A DNA stretch of 64,000 bases from Streptomyces flavochromogenes (GCF_000717595.1 NZ_JNZO01000021.1:1-64000), one strand, 5' to 3'. Shown: positions 26,096-34,955, counted from the first letter of the stretch. A program made the numbers and translations. The notes: generated from the sequence alone by a model not told the origin.

Positions 26096-27411
26096 GCAGC
26101 CCACCGTACGGGCAGCCTGACCGCCAGTCGCCAGCGCCTCGGCCCGTCCGGGCCGGCGTCCATCTCGCCGTGCAGGAGTCGTACGCGCTCCGCGAGGCCG
26201 GGCAGCCCGTGCCCGGAGGTCGGGAAGGCCCGCGGGCGGCCCGTACGCGCAGCGGCCCCGGTCTCGTTGACCACGTCCAGCTCCAGCGCGTCCGGCCCGG
26301 CCGCCACCCGTACCGTGATCGGACCGCCGGAGCCGTGCCGGACGGCGTTGGTCAGCCCCTCCTGGACGATCCGGTACGCGGCCCGGGAGAGCGTCCCCCG
26401 CACCCGCGTCGGATCCCCCGACCGCTCCCACTCCACCACCGCGCCCGTGTGCCGCACCCGTTCGAGCAGCTCGGGCAGATCGGCCAGGGTGCGGGTGGGC
26501 GCGGTCCCGACGGGACCGGCGGTCCCGGACGTCTCGCCCTCGCGCAGGACGCCGAGGACGTAGTCCAGGTCCTCCAGCGCGGCCCGGGCGGACTCCTCGA
26601 TGCTGCGCAGGGCGGCCCGCGCCGCCGCCGGGTCGGTGGACATCAGCTCGTCCGCCACGGCGGCCTGGATCGTGGTCGTCGTCAGCGTGTGCCCGATGGA
26701 GTCGTGCAACTCGTGCGCGAGCCGGTTGCGTTCGGCCAGCCGCAGCTCCCGCTCGGCCGCGAGGGCGAGCCGCTCGGCCGTCGACGGCCCGAGGAGCCGG
26801 GGAGCCGACCACCGCAGGGCACGGGTCACGAGGACGCAGACGACCGCGGCGAGCAGCAGACAGCCGAGCGCCACGGCCCAGCTCTGCCAGCCGCCCGACA
26901 CCCGTGCGGACCGGCCGAACAGGCTCAGCGCCAGCTCGGCGCGGAGCCAGCCCCCCGGAAGGGCCAGGGCCAGGAAGAGCAGCAGCCCGCTCGCGAGCGC
27001 GCCCGTCCAGCCGAGGGTGACGTGCAGCAGCAGCCAGAGGGGAGTCCGCCAGCGGTCGGCGGCGGGGGACGCGGACGGTGCGGCGGGGACAGCCGTGGCC
27101 GGCGCGGTGTCGGGCGACGTCGCGGGCGGGCGTACCGCCGATGGCTCGGGCAGCACCACCTGCAACAGTCGGCGGGCGGCCAGGATCAGCACCCGCCGCG
27201 TGGTGCGGGCCAGGCCGACCAGGGCGATCAGCACGGCCCAGACGACCAGCACCACGACGAACAGGACGCCCTCGGGGGCGGATCGCCACGCCAGCGCCGG
27301 AAGCAGCGCGAAGGACAGCAGGGGGAGGCTCGCAAGGGCGGCCGAGTAGGCGAACAGCGCGCCCGTGTACGTGGAGCGGCGCAGCAGCGGCCGGAGTGCC
27401 TTGATCATCAT
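26092..27411 (-). CDS. Sensor histidine kinase of the HisKA_3 (DesK/NarX-like) class
   Basis: A 439-residue membrane kinase. Residues 1-75 and 130-220 hold four to five helices with a Pro/Ala-rich loop between. The dimerisation helix with its His is ERNRLAHELHDSIGHTL; the ATPase domain has AYRIVQEGLTNAVRHG (N box) and GHGLPGLAERV (G box). Start at the ATG pair 27411/27408 was preferred over 27510, whose extra 33 residues look non-coding. Divergent from the secreted serine hydrolase at 27546, a plausible target. Confidence 0.88.
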   Translation of the reverse strand: MMIKALRPLLRRSTYTGALFAYSAALASLPLLSFALLPALAWRSAPEGVLFVVVLVVWAVLIALVGLARTTRRVLILAARRLLQVVLPEPSAVRPPATSPDTAPATAVPAAPSASPAADRWRTPLWLLLHVTLGWTGALASGLLLFLALALPGGWLRAELALSLFGRSARVSGGWQSWAVALGCLLLAAVVCVLVTRALRWSAPRLLGPSTAERLALAAERELRLAERNRLAHELHDSIGHTLTTTTIQAAVADELMSTDPAAARAALRSIEESARAALEDLDYVLGVLREGETSGTAGPVGTAPTRTLADLPELLERVRHTGAVVEWERSGDPTRVRGTLSRAAYRIVQEGLTNAVRHGSGGPITVRVAAGPDALELDVVNETGAAARTGRPRAFPTSGHGLPGLAERVRLLHGEMDAGPDGPRRWRLAVRLPVRWAA

Positions 27412-27545
27412 CGGCCAGTATGAACGGGCGGCTCGTGGCCGGCCTCCCCCGATCGGGGGAGCACATTCTCCCGCGTTTCCGCGATGCGCCCGGAGGGCCC
27501 CGGAAAACATGATCGTGTCCTGCCCGATCGACGGAAGGACAGCCG

Positions 27546-28727
27546 ATGAACATGCGAGCGACGAAGACGAGGACGTCGAGGTTCCGCCTCTCCCGACCGC
27601 AGAAGGGACTCCGGCGCGGAGGCGCGGCGGCCGCGGCGGCGGTGGTCGCAGCGGTGATGACGGCGGGCGCGCTCGCGCCTCCCGCGGCGGTCGCCGCGAC
27701 GCGGCCGGACGCCGTGCAGCAGGGCCTGAACGCCCTGGTGCGCGGGGGCCAGCCGGCGGCGCTGGCGAGCGTCGAGGACGGCAGGGGTCACGCCCGTACG
27801 TACACCGCCGGGGTCGGAGACCTGGCCACGGGCGCGAAGGTGCCCAGGGACGGCCAGGTGCGGATCGGCAGCAACACGAAGACGTTCACGGCGGTGGTCG
27901 TGCTGCAGCTGGTCGGCGAGGGGAAGGTCGACCTGGAGGAGAAGGTCGACACGTACCTGCCGGGGCTGGTACGGGGGAAGGGACTCGACGGAGGGAGGAT
28001 CACCGTCCGTCAGCTGCTGCAGCACACGAGCGGAATTCCCGATTACGGGGCGGACATCAGCGACGAGGAGATGCTGCACCGGTACTTCGAGCCCCGTGAT
28101 CTCGTCGACGTGGCGCTCAAGCACGAGGCCGGGTTCCCGCCGGGGAAGAAGTGGAGTTACAGCAACACGAACTACGTGCTGGCGGGCCTGATCGTCCAGA
28201 AGATCACGGGGCGCCCGTTGGCCGAGGAGATCGATCGGCGCGTGGTCAGGAGGATCGGGCTGCGGCACACGTATTTCCCCGCGCAGGGAGACAGGACCAT
28301 CAGGGAGGCCCACCCGAAGGGCTACCACCGGCTGAAGGCGGGCGAGCCGCTGCGCGACTTCACACGGATCGACCCGTCGGCGGGCTGGGCGGCGGGCCAG
28401 ATGATCTCGACGAACTCGGACCTGAACCGTTTCTTCGCCGAGCTGCTCGGCGGGGATCGCCTGCTGCGCAAGGAGCAGCGCGACCAGATGCGGACGACGG
28501 TCCCGATCGAAGGAACCGGGTTCCACTACGGGTTGGGACTCATGAAGAGGCCGCTGTCGTGCGGAGGCTTCTACTGGGGCCACGGCGGCGACATCGCGGG
28601 CTACGAGACAAGGGGCGGGATCACGGACGCCGGCAGGGCGGCGAACGTGGCGGTGACGAGCATCCCGACGGAGCAGGAGGCCGTGAAGGGCGTTCAGGAG
28701 GTCGTGGATACGGCTCTGTGCGGCTGA
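27546..28727 (+). CDS. Secreted serine hydrolase of the beta-lactamase/DD-peptidase fold
   Basis: A 393-residue exported protein. A basic N-terminus and an Ala-rich hydrophobic segment (residues 25-51, ending AVAAT) act as signal peptide. The active-site set of class C-like penicillin-binding enzymes is complete: SxxK as GSNTKTFTA near residue 110, YxN as KWSYSNTNY near 204, and HxG as WGHGGDIAG near 345. Likely D-alanyl-D-alanine carboxypeptidase or esterase. Divergent from a two-component pair with 134 bases between, so it may be controlled by it. Confidence 0.85.
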   Translation: MNMRATKTRTSRFRLSRPQKGLRRGGAAAAAAVVAAVMTAGALAPPAAVAATRPDAVQQGLNALVRGGQPAALASVEDGRGHARTYTAGVGDLATGAKVPRDGQVRIGSNTKTFTAVVVLQLVGEGKVDLEEKVDTYLPGLVRGKGLDGGRITVRQLLQHTSGIPDYGADISDEEMLHRYFEPRDLVDVALKHEAGFPPGKKWSYSNTNYVLAGLIVQKITGRPLAEEIDRRVVRRIGLRHTYFPAQGDRTIREAHPKGYHRLKAGEPLRDFTRIDPSAGWAAGQMISTNSDLNRFFAELLGGDRLLRKEQRDQMRTTVPIEGTGFHYGLGLMKRPLSCGGFYWGHGGDIAGYETRGGITDAGRAANVAVTSIPTEQEAVKGVQEVVDTALCG

Positions 28728-28838
28728 GCAGCGGGGGCGGGAGGGGCAGGGGGCCCTGGGGTCTCCGGGGCGGGGGTTCGGAGCGGGCTTCCGGTGCGGC
28801 CGCCCTCCTTCCACCACCCGCCCGTCACCCCGCCCCGC

Positions 28839-29300
28839 TCAGTCCAGGCAGAACTCGTTCCCCTCCGGGTCCGCCATCACGATCCACCCGTCACTCATCG
28901 GCGGCGCCGGCTCGAAGCGGCGCAGCCGCTTCCCTCCCAGCGCCACCACTCGTGCGCATTCGGCCTCCAGTGCCGCCATCCGCTCCTCCCCCTCCAGCCC
29001 CGGCGCCGTCCTGACATCGAGGTGGACCCGGTTCTTCGCCACCTTGCCCTCCGGCACCTGCTGGAAGAACACCCGGGGCCCCCGTCCGTCCGGGTCCTCC
29101 AGGGCCGATCGCGTGTTGCGCTCCTCCTCCGGCACTCCCAGCTTCGCCAGGAACTCGTCCCACGCGGCCATCGGGTCCGCCCCCTCCGGCAGTTCGACTC
29201 CCGGCGGGCCCGGATGGACGTAACCCAGCACGTCACGCCAGAAGGTCGACAGCGCCCCCGGGTCGTGCGCGTCGAACGTGACCTGGAATCGGCGGCTCAT
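28839..29300 (-). CDS. VOC-family (glyoxalase/bleomycin-resistance-fold) protein
   Basis: A 153-residue protein with two beta-alpha-beta-beta-beta halves: FQVTFDAHDPGALSTFWRDVLGY first, NRVHLDVRTAP as start of the second, and WIVMADPEGNEFCLD last, containing the conserved Glu. No known substrate. It is divergent from a WYL regulator (90-base gap) that may control it. Confidence 0.85.
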   Translation of the reverse strand: MSRRFQVTFDAHDPGALSTFWRDVLGYVHPGPPGVELPEGADPMAAWDEFLAKLGVPEEERNTRSALEDPDGRGPRVFFQQVPEGKVAKNRVHLDVRTAPGLEGEERMAALEAECARVVALGGKRLRRFEPAPPMSDGWIVMADPEGNEFCLD

Positions 29301-29390
29301 CGTGCTGCTCCCTTCCTCGCGGTGTGATGGATCCACCCTGACACCGAAGGCGGACAGGATCGGTCCGCCACCTCTGGCAGGCTGGGCCAC

Positions 29391-30377
29391 ATGGACGAGC
29401 GGCGGACCACCGAGCGGGTACTCACCCTCCTCGGGCTGCTGCAGCAGCGCCGGGCCTGGTCCGGCCCCGAGCTCGCCGACCGGCTCGGCGTCACGGCACG
29501 CACGGTGCGGCGCGACGTCGAGCGGCTGCGCACGCTCGGCTATCCGGTCCACGCCGCCCTGGGAGTGGGCGGCGGCTACCGGCTGGGCCGGGGGCAGGAT
29601 CTGCCACCCCTCCTCCTCGACGACGAGGAGGCGATCGCGACGGCGGTCTCCCTGCTCGCCGGCGCGGCCGCCGGCTCCGGCGACGCCGCCCTCCGGGCGC
29701 TGACCAAGCTGGACCAGGTGCTGCCGACCCGGCTGCGGCACGAGGTGCGCACCCTGTCGGGCTCGGTCGAGTTCTTCGGCGCGGGCCGCACACCGGTCGA
29801 CCCCGAGGTCCTCATCACATTGGCCGGAGCCTGCCGCGACGAGGTCGAGGCGGGCTTCGACTATCCCTCCGGGGGCACTCCACGGCCGCGCCGGGTCGAG
29901 CCCCATCGTCTGGTCGCCTCCGACCGGCGCTGGTACCTCCTCGCGTACGACCTCGACCGGGACGACTGGCGCACCTTCCGCGTGGACAGGATGACGGCGG
30001 TGGCGGCCCGGACGTGGCGCTTCCGCCCCCGCCCGGCACCCGACGCGGCGCAGTACGTCCAGGAGGGCGTGACGAGCCGGGTCTACGCCCACCGGGCGCG
30101 CTTCCTCGTCCACGCACCGGCGGACACGGTCCGCGCGCAGGTCCCGTCCTCGGCGGCGGTCGTGAGCGAGCGGGGCGAGGACCGCTGCGAGGTCGTCAGC
30201 GGCGCGGCGAGCCTCGACCGCGTGCTCATGCACGTGCTTCTCCTGGGGCACGAGTTCGAGCTGCTCGATCCCCCGGAGCTCCAAGCTCGTTGCCTGGCTC
30301 TGGCGGAGAAGCTCCGGTCGGTCGCCGTCTCGGCGGCGGCCCCACCGCGACCGGGTGACGAGCGGGCGGAGGCGTAG
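29391..30377 (+). CDS. HTH/WYL-domain transcriptional regulator (YafY-like)
   Basis: A 328-residue regulator. HTH_11 winged helix at residues 3-60 (ERVLTLLGLLQQRRAWSGPELADRLGVTARTVRRDVERL), then the WYL domain from about 140 with PHRLVASDRRWYLLAYDLDRDDWRTFRVDRM, then a WCX-like C-terminal part. WYL proteins sense nucleic acid or small ligands. Divergent to one VOC gene and followed 10 bases later by the SMI1/KNR4 gene. Confidence 0.9.
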   Translation: MDERRTTERVLTLLGLLQQRRAWSGPELADRLGVTARTVRRDVERLRTLGYPVHAALGVGGGYRLGRGQDLPPLLLDDEEAIATAVSLLAGAAAGSGDAALRALTKLDQVLPTRLRHEVRTLSGSVEFFGAGRTPVDPEVLITLAGACRDEVEAGFDYPSGGTPRPRRVEPHRLVASDRRWYLLAYDLDRDDWRTFRVDRMTAVAARTWRFRPRPAPDAAQYVQEGVTSRVYAHRARFLVHAPADTVRAQVPSSAAVVSERGEDRCEVVSGAASLDRVLMHVLLLGHEFELLDPPELQARCLALAEKLRSVAVSAAAPPRPGDERAEA

Positions 30378-30386
30378 GGTCATGCC

Positions 30387-30944
30387 ATGACCGGCTGGGA
30401 CGGGACCGAGGTGCGGGCCCGGATACGGGAGATGGCGGCGCGGGACCCTGAGCGGGCGCGTTTCGGGGCGGACACGCATCGGTACGAGCTGCGTCCCGCG
30501 CTCCCCGGCGCGGAGATCGGCGCGTTCGAGGAGGAGCACGGCATCCGGCTCCCCGCGGACTACCGCGCCTTCGTGGCGGAGGTGGGCGACGGTCCCGCCG
30601 GACCGGCCCACGGGCTGTTGCCGTTGGCGACTCCCCGCCCGGAGGCGGGGGAAGACTGGGCCGTGGACGGCGAGTGGGAGGAGGACCGGCTGCCGGGCCG
30701 GCTCGCGACGCCGTTCCCCCTCACCGACCCCCGTCCCGGCGCGATCGGCGTCCTCGTGGCGGAGGAATTGACTCCGGGCACGCTCACGCTGGCGGAAGAG
30801 GGCTGCGGCATGTACGTCCGGCTGATCGTGACGGGACCGCACGCGGGCGAGGTCTGGTGGCTGGACCCGGACTGGGGCGGCTTCGTCCCCGCGTACCCCG
30901 ACTTCCGGACCTGGTACACCCGTTGGCTGGGCACGGCTGCCTAG
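30387..30944 (+). CDS. SMI1/KNR4-family (SUKH-like) protein
   Basis: A 185-residue protein. IGAFEEEHGIRLPADYRAFVAEVGDGPAGP is the diagnostic N-terminal run of the SUKH fold; GCGMYVRLIVTGPHAGEVWWLDPDWGGFVPAYPDFRTWYTRWL is the closing part. SUKH proteins often act as immunity proteins to contact toxins, but no toxin gene is near, so a housekeeping or orphan role is more likely. Probably co-transcribed with the WYL gene. Confidence 0.85.
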   Translation: MTGWDGTEVRARIREMAARDPERARFGADTHRYELRPALPGAEIGAFEEEHGIRLPADYRAFVAEVGDGPAGPAHGLLPLATPRPEAGEDWAVDGEWEEDRLPGRLATPFPLTDPRPGAIGVLVAEELTPGTLTLAEEGCGMYVRLIVTGPHAGEVWWLDPDWGGFVPAYPDFRTWYTRWLGTAA

Positions 30945-30954
30945 ACTGACGGCC

Positions 30955-31338
30955 ATGGCATGCCGCATCAGTGAACTGGTCATCGACTGCGCCGATCCCG
31001 ACCGGCTCGCCGCGTTCTGGAGCGAGGTCCTGGGCTACGTCGAGCTCGGCCGCGAGAGCGACGGAAGCATCGAGATCGGGCCGCCCGGCGCCGGCTTCGG
31101 CGGCCCGCAGCCCACCCTCGTCCTCAGCCCCAGCAGTGACCCGCGCGCCGGGAAACTCCCGCTCCACATCGACGTCAATCCCACCGACCGCGACCAGGAC
31201 GCCGAGCTGGAGCGGCTGTTGGCGCTCGGCGCGAGGCGGGCGGACGTCGGTCAGACCGGCGCCGAGAACTGGCACGTGCTCGTCGACCCGGAGGGCAACG
31301 AGTTCTGTCTCCTGCGCCGCCGGCTCCAGCCGCTCTGA
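30955..31338 (+). CDS. VOC-family protein
   Basis: A 127-residue protein of the PF18029-like glyoxalase group: ISELVIDCADPDRLAAFWSEVLGY, KLPLHIDVNP and WHVLVDPEGNEFCLL. It is related in style to the VOC protein at 28839, sharing FWxxVLGY and DPEGNEFCL. It lies 10 bases after the SUKH gene and is likely in the same operon. Confidence 0.85.
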   Translation: MACRISELVIDCADPDRLAAFWSEVLGYVELGRESDGSIEIGPPGAGFGGPQPTLVLSPSSDPRAGKLPLHIDVNPTDRDQDAELERLLALGARRADVGQTGAENWHVLVDPEGNEFCLLRRRLQPL

Positions 31339-31429
31339 GCCCCCGCGTCGATCCCGGCCGGTGTCCCGCCCGCACCTCCGCGTCCGAATTGCGCCAGCGG
31401 CCGCGTCCCCGCCGCGCGACCCTGGCGGT

Positions 31430-31948
31430 ATGAGCACCCAGACCACCACCACGACCGCCTACGACGCCCGCGCCATCGCGCCCTCCGCCCTCGCCGAGCT
31501 GCGCGTCACCGACGACGCGGGCCGCGCCTGCGTCCCGTACTCCGCCGGCGAGGGCGGCGACCCGCTCCGCTGCTGTCTGCGTCTCTCCGTCCCGGGCGAG
31601 CGGATCGCGCTCGTCTCGTACGCGCCGCTGCGGCGCTGGGCGGCCGGGACGGGGGCCGAGCCGGGCGCCTACGACGAGCAGGGCCCCGTCTTCGTCCACG
31701 CCGAGGAGTGCGGCGGCCCCGCACCCTCGGAGACGTACCCCTTCGCCCGTGCGGAAGCGCTCCGGACCGTGCGTCGCTACGACGCGGCGGGCCGCATCGT
31801 CGGGGGCCGGCTCCTGGAGATCCCGGAGGCGACGTCCGAGGGCTTCGACCGGGCCTTCGCCGAAGCCTTCGCCGACCCGGCCGTGGCACTGGTCCACGTC
31901 CGGGCGGTCGAGTACGGCTGCTTCCACTTCGAGGTCCGTCGCCCCTGA
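31430..31948 (+). CDS. DUF1203-like hypothetical protein
   Basis: A 172-residue protein. CCLRLSVPGERIALVSYAPL, YDEQGPVFVHAEECGG, and the terminal VRAVEYGCFHFEVRRP resemble the DUF1203 family, which has conserved Cys and His residues of unknown role. No signal peptide. The start ATG at 31430 lies 91 bases after the VOC gene. Confidence 0.7.
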   Translation: MSTQTTTTTAYDARAIAPSALAELRVTDDAGRACVPYSAGEGGDPLRCCLRLSVPGERIALVSYAPLRRWAAGTGAEPGAYDEQGPVFVHAEECGGPAPSETYPFARAEALRTVRRYDAAGRIVGGRLLEIPEATSEGFDRAFAEAFADPAVALVHVRAVEYGCFHFEVRRP

Positions 31949-31973
31949 ACGGCACGCACCCCGCAGGCCCGGT

Positions 31974-32933
31974 TCAGCGGGACCGCGGCGCCGGCCAGGG
32001 CCTGCGCCCGGGTCCGGTCGGGTGCGTGCCCGTGACGGCCATGACGACCGAGTAGAGGCTGGTCTCGGCGGCGATGAAGAGCCGGTTGCGCTTGGCTCCG
32101 CCCCAGGCGATGTTGGCGACCGCCTCGGGGACGTTCAGCCGTCCGATCAGGGTGCCGTCGGGGTCGTAGCAGTGCACGCCGTCGTCCATCGCGGCCGCCC
32201 AGAGCCGACCGCCGTCGTCGAAGCGGAGGTTGTCGAAGCGGGCGGCCCCGCGGGCCGCGGCCTCGGCGAATATGTCGCCGTCCGACAGCGTCCCGTCCTC
32301 GCGCACGTCGAAGACCCGGATGAAGCCCGCCCGGGTGTCGGAGACGAAGAGCTGCCGCTCGTCGGCCGAGAAGACGAGGCCGTTGGGGGCGGCGAAGCAG
32401 TCGGCGACCAGCCGTACTTCGCCCGTGGCGGGATCGATGCGGTAGACGTTGTTGGCGCCGATCTCGCTCTCCGCGCGGTAGCCCTCGTAGTCGCTGGTGA
32501 TGCCGAAGTCCGGGTCGGAGAACCAGATGGAGCCGTCGGACTTCACCGCCGCGTCGTTGGGGCTGTTCAGACGCTTGCCCTTCCAGCGGTCGGCGAGGAC
32601 GGTGATCGTGCCGTCGTGTTCGGTGCGGGTGACCCGGCGGTTGCCCTGCTCACAGGTGATCAGACGGCCCTCGTGGTCGAGGGTGTTGCCGTTGGTGTGC
32701 CCGGCGGTGCGGCGGAAGACGCTGACGCCGCCGGTCTCCTCGTCCCAGCGCAGCATCCGGTCGTTGGGGATGTCGCTCCAGACCAGCTGCTTCCAGGCGG
32801 GGAGGTAGATCGGCCCTTCGGCCCAGCGGCACCCCGTGTACAGGACCTCCAGGCCGTCGTCGCCGTTCATGCAGCGGCCGGTACGGAACCGGTCGTCGAA
32901 CATCTCGTACAGTGCGGGGCGCTCGCTGGTCAT
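31974..32933 (-). CDS. SMP-30/gluconolaconase-family lactonase
   Basis: A 319-residue beta-propeller enzyme that hydrolyses sugar or other lactones with a divalent metal. Family blocks: CRWAEGPIYLPAWKQLVWSD with the metal-binding Glu, NGNTLDHEGRLITCEQGNRRV, LNSPNDAAVKSDGSIWFSDP (Asn), APNGLVFSADERQLFVSD (Asn and Asp). It is divergent from an Lrp-type regulator 108 bases away that is a good candidate for its control. Confidence 0.88.
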   Translation of the reverse strand: MTSERPALYEMFDDRFRTGRCMNGDDGLEVLYTGCRWAEGPIYLPAWKQLVWSDIPNDRMLRWDEETGGVSVFRRTAGHTNGNTLDHEGRLITCEQGNRRVTRTEHDGTITVLADRWKGKRLNSPNDAAVKSDGSIWFSDPDFGITSDYEGYRAESEIGANNVYRIDPATGEVRLVADCFAAPNGLVFSADERQLFVSDTRAGFIRVFDVREDGTLSDGDIFAEAAARGAARFDNLRFDDGGRLWAAAMDDGVHCYDPDGTLIGRLNVPEAVANIAWGGAKRNRLFIAAETSLYSVVMAVTGTHPTGPGRRPWPAPRSR

Positions 32934-33041
32934 GCGGGTTCCTTCCCGTCCACACAGGTGCCGTTCAGGATGCTGTACGGCTCGACGGGAAGATTGCCGA
33001 ATGAGATACGGTCTTCGCAAGATCAAGCCGAACGGAGAGTT

Positions 33042-33491
33042 GTGGATCACATCGATCGCACCCTGCTGACTCACCTCCAGCAGGACGCCGCCCAGTCCTA
33101 TGCCGCACTGGGCCAGGCCGTGGGCCTCTCGGCCGGAGCGGCCCACGAGCGCGTACGGAAGCTGAGGGAGCGCGGTGCGATCCGCCGCACCACCGTCGAG
33201 GTGGACCCGGCGGCGGTGGGCGGTGCCGTCCTGGCGTACGTGATGGTCGACTCGGTCTCGTGGATGGGCGATTCGGCAGAGGCCTTCGCCGCGCTCCCCG
33301 AGGTCCTGGAGGCGCACGTCATCGCCGGCAGCGCCTCGGTGCTCGTGAAGGTCAGGACGGCGACCACGGAGCAGCTGCAGGACGTGCTGCGCCGCATCTA
33401 CGCGATCGACGGGGTCAGCGGAACGCAGGCCACGGTCGTCCTCGAGACCTTCTTCGAGCGGCCGGTCTCCCCGGAGCTCGGCGCCGGGTGA
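33042..33491 (+). CDS. Lrp/AsnC-family transcriptional regulator
   Basis: A 149-residue protein. N-terminal AsnC helix-turn-helix (IDRTLLTHLQQDAAQSYAALGQAVGLSAGAAHERVRKLRERGAI region) at residues 3-50, and a RAM ligand domain in the second half (AHVIAGSASVLVKVRT). GTG at 33042 after ACGGAGAGTT begins the conserved part. It faces away from the SMP-30 gene. A strong hairpin follows the stop. Confidence 0.88.
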   Translation: MDHIDRTLLTHLQQDAAQSYAALGQAVGLSAGAAHERVRKLRERGAIRRTTVEVDPAAVGGAVLAYVMVDSVSWMGDSAEAFAALPEVLEAHVIAGSASVLVKVRTATTEQLQDVLRRIYAIDGVSGTQATVVLETFFERPVSPELGAG

Positions 33492-33498
33492 ACGAGAA

Positions 33499-33533
33499 GG
33501 GCCCCGCCCGGGCTTGTCGCCCGGACGGGGCCC
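33499..33533. terminator. Hairpin between lrp-type gene and rnpB
   Basis: GGGCCCCGCCCGGGC pairs with GCCCGGACGGGGCCC around a TTGTC-type loop, with one bulge. It follows the regulator stop by 7 bases and lies 17 bases beyond the 3' end of RNase P RNA on the other strand, so it can serve both. Confidence 0.75.
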
Positions 33534-33549
33534 TCCCCACGTGGGCCGA

Positions 33550-33948
33550 CAGACGAGTCGGGCTGTACGCCGGGTTCTGTCCCCCGGGACCTCGCGGTCG
33601 TCGGGGCGACGGCCATCCATCTAGGACCGGCGTTGCCACCGGCCTCCTGCGGTCTACCCGCGGACTCGGGCGAGCAGCCCTCGAACATCCGCGCAGAGAC
33701 ACCGAGGTGTCCCCTCTTGACCTTGCTCCGAGTGGGGTTTACCTAGCCGCCTGAGTCACCTCAGGCGCTGGTGGTCTCTTACACCACCGTTTCACCCTTA
33801 CCGAGGACCGAAGCCCTTGGCGGTCTGTTTTCTGTGGCACTGTCCCGCGGGTCACCCCGGGTGGCCGTTAGCCACCACCCTGCTCTGTGGAGCCCGGACG
33901 TTCCTCGGGAAGATCCGAGGATCTCCACGCGGCCGCCCGCCCGGCTCG
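33550..33948 (-). ncRNA. rnpB: RNase P RNA (class A)
   Basis: About 399 nt. The catalytic RNA of RNase P matures tRNA 5' ends. Read leftward it starts CGAGCCGGGCGGGCGGCCGC and contains the universal P4 segments: GAGGAACGTCCGGGCTCC near the 5' end with ACAGAGCAGGGTG, the block GGTAAGGGTGAAACGGTGG, AGGTAAACCCCAC, and the 3' ACAGAACCCGGCGTACAG that pairs back in P4. ORFs across it on both strands are artefacts. The ends are set by comparison with the remembered S. coelicolor RNA and may be off by a few bases. Confidence 0.95.
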
Positions 33949-33963
33949 TCTGCCGTGCCGACC

Positions 33964-33969
33964 ATGCTA
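33964..33969 (-). promoter_or_regulatory. Likely -10 box of rnpB
   Basis: TAGCAT on the minus strand fits the Streptomyces vegetative -10 (TAgnnT) and would start transcription near 33957, about 9 bases before the mature RNA end. No good -35 is seen. Confidence 0.45.
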
Positions 33970-34108
33970 CCCGCCGATCAGGAGGGCGACGGACCCGGAG
34001 GAACGCGGCCGTCTCCAGGTCGCGGCCGAAGGGGGCGGGGAACGGGAGGGGCTGGCCGAACGGCACGGCATGCCCCGGAAGCGATCCCGAAGGTGCGGCG
34101 GAGCGTGC

Positions 34109-34139
34109 TTGACCTTGTCGCAGCGTCAGGGTTTCTACT
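34109..34139 (+). promoter_or_regulatory. MerR-type promoter with 19-bp spacer
   Basis: TTGACC (34109-34114) and TCTACT (34134-34139) are 19 bases apart, the elongated spacing that MerR proteins untwist. The spacer holds an imperfect dyad (ACCTTG ... TCAGGGT). Transcription would start at about the ATG at 34146, giving a leaderless mRNA. Confidence 0.5.
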
Positions 34140-34145
34140 GGGGCC

Positions 34146-34907
34146 ATGCGTATCGGCGAGATCGCCGCCCTGGTCGGGGTCACCCCCCGCGCCGTGCGGC
34201 ACTACCACCAGTCGGGCCTGCTGCCCGAGCCCGCGCGGCGGGCCAACGGGTACCGGGAGTACGGCGTCCGGGACGCCGTCCTGCTCGCCCGTGTCCGGCG
34301 GCTCACCGAGCTGGGTCTCGGACTCGACGAAGTACGGGGGGTGCTCGCCGACGACGAGGGGCGCGGGCTCGTCGAGGTGCTGGAGGAGCTCGCGGAGGAC
34401 CTGGCCCGCCAGGAGTCGGAGATCCGGGCGCGCCGGGAGCGGCTGTCCGCCCTCCTCGACGAGGCCCGGGCCGGGCGGATGCCCGCCGACGGGCCGCTTT
34501 CGCCGGAGCTCACCTCGCTGCTCGCCGGCCTGGGCGAGCTGCCCGAGTCCCCGATGGCGGCGAAGGACCGGCAGATCCTGGCCCTGATGGACGTCGTGGT
34601 GCCCGAGGAGGAGCGGGCCCGGCTGATGGGTCTGATGGAGGGCGCGGCGGAGCACGCGCACGAGGTGTACCCGCTGCTCGACGCGCTGTCCGGGGCGGAG
34701 GCGGACGATCCCCGGGTCGCCGAGGCCGCGCGGGTGCTCGCCGCCTGCCTGCCGGACGAGCTGGGAGTGCACATGCCGTCCGGGGCGCCGGACGAGGCCG
34801 GCACCTCCCTCGCGGACGCCCTCTTCGCGGATCTCGCCCCCGCGCAGTCCGCAGCCGTCCACCTGGCGATGCGCCTGGTCCGGGAACGACGGGAGCAGAA
34901 CCGATGA
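34146..34907 (+). CDS. MerR-family transcriptional regulator
   Basis: A 253-residue regulator. The MerR HTH begins at residue 1 (MRIGEIAALVGVTPRAVRHYHQ), with the wing LPEPARRANGYREYG and a coiled-coil dimer helix to about residue 110. The long helical C-terminal domain (110-253) lacks an obvious Cys metal site; it may sense a small molecule. It overlaps the membrane protein gene by 4 bases, and its stop region is the first unit of an 18-bp repeat. Confidence 0.88.
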   Translation: MRIGEIAALVGVTPRAVRHYHQSGLLPEPARRANGYREYGVRDAVLLARVRRLTELGLGLDEVRGVLADDEGRGLVEVLEELAEDLARQESEIRARRERLSALLDEARAGRMPADGPLSPELTSLLAGLGELPESPMAAKDRQILALMDVVVPEEERARLMGLMEGAAEHAHEVYPLLDALSGAEADDPRVAEAARVLAACLPDELGVHMPSGAPDEAGTSLADALFADLAPAQSAAVHLAMRLVRERREQNR

Positions 34908-34955
34908 CCGGAGCGGAGCCGATGACGGGAGCCACGCCGATGACCGGAGCGGGGT
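34902..34955. repeat. 18-bp repeat giving three in-frame start codons
   Basis: Three 18-bp units, each beginning CGATGACSGGAGC, start at 34902, 34920 and 34938. The first contains the MerR stop and the ATG of the next gene; the second and third repeat the ATG in frame, so the protein would begin MTGAEPMTGATPMTGAGS. Each unit also carries a GGAG that could serve the next ATG. Confidence 0.85.

Noticed and set aside
30387..30944. SUKH protein as toxin immunity gene
   Set aside because: No polymorphic toxin or secretion gene nearby; neighbours are WYL and VOC genes.
31749..33041. Long rightward frame in front of the Lrp-type gene
   Set aside because: It shadows the SMP-30 lactonase; the real start is the GTG at 33042.
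33398..34183. Several ORFs over the 33.5-34.1 kb region
   Set aside because: They overlap RNase P RNA, which is unmistakable from its conserved segments.
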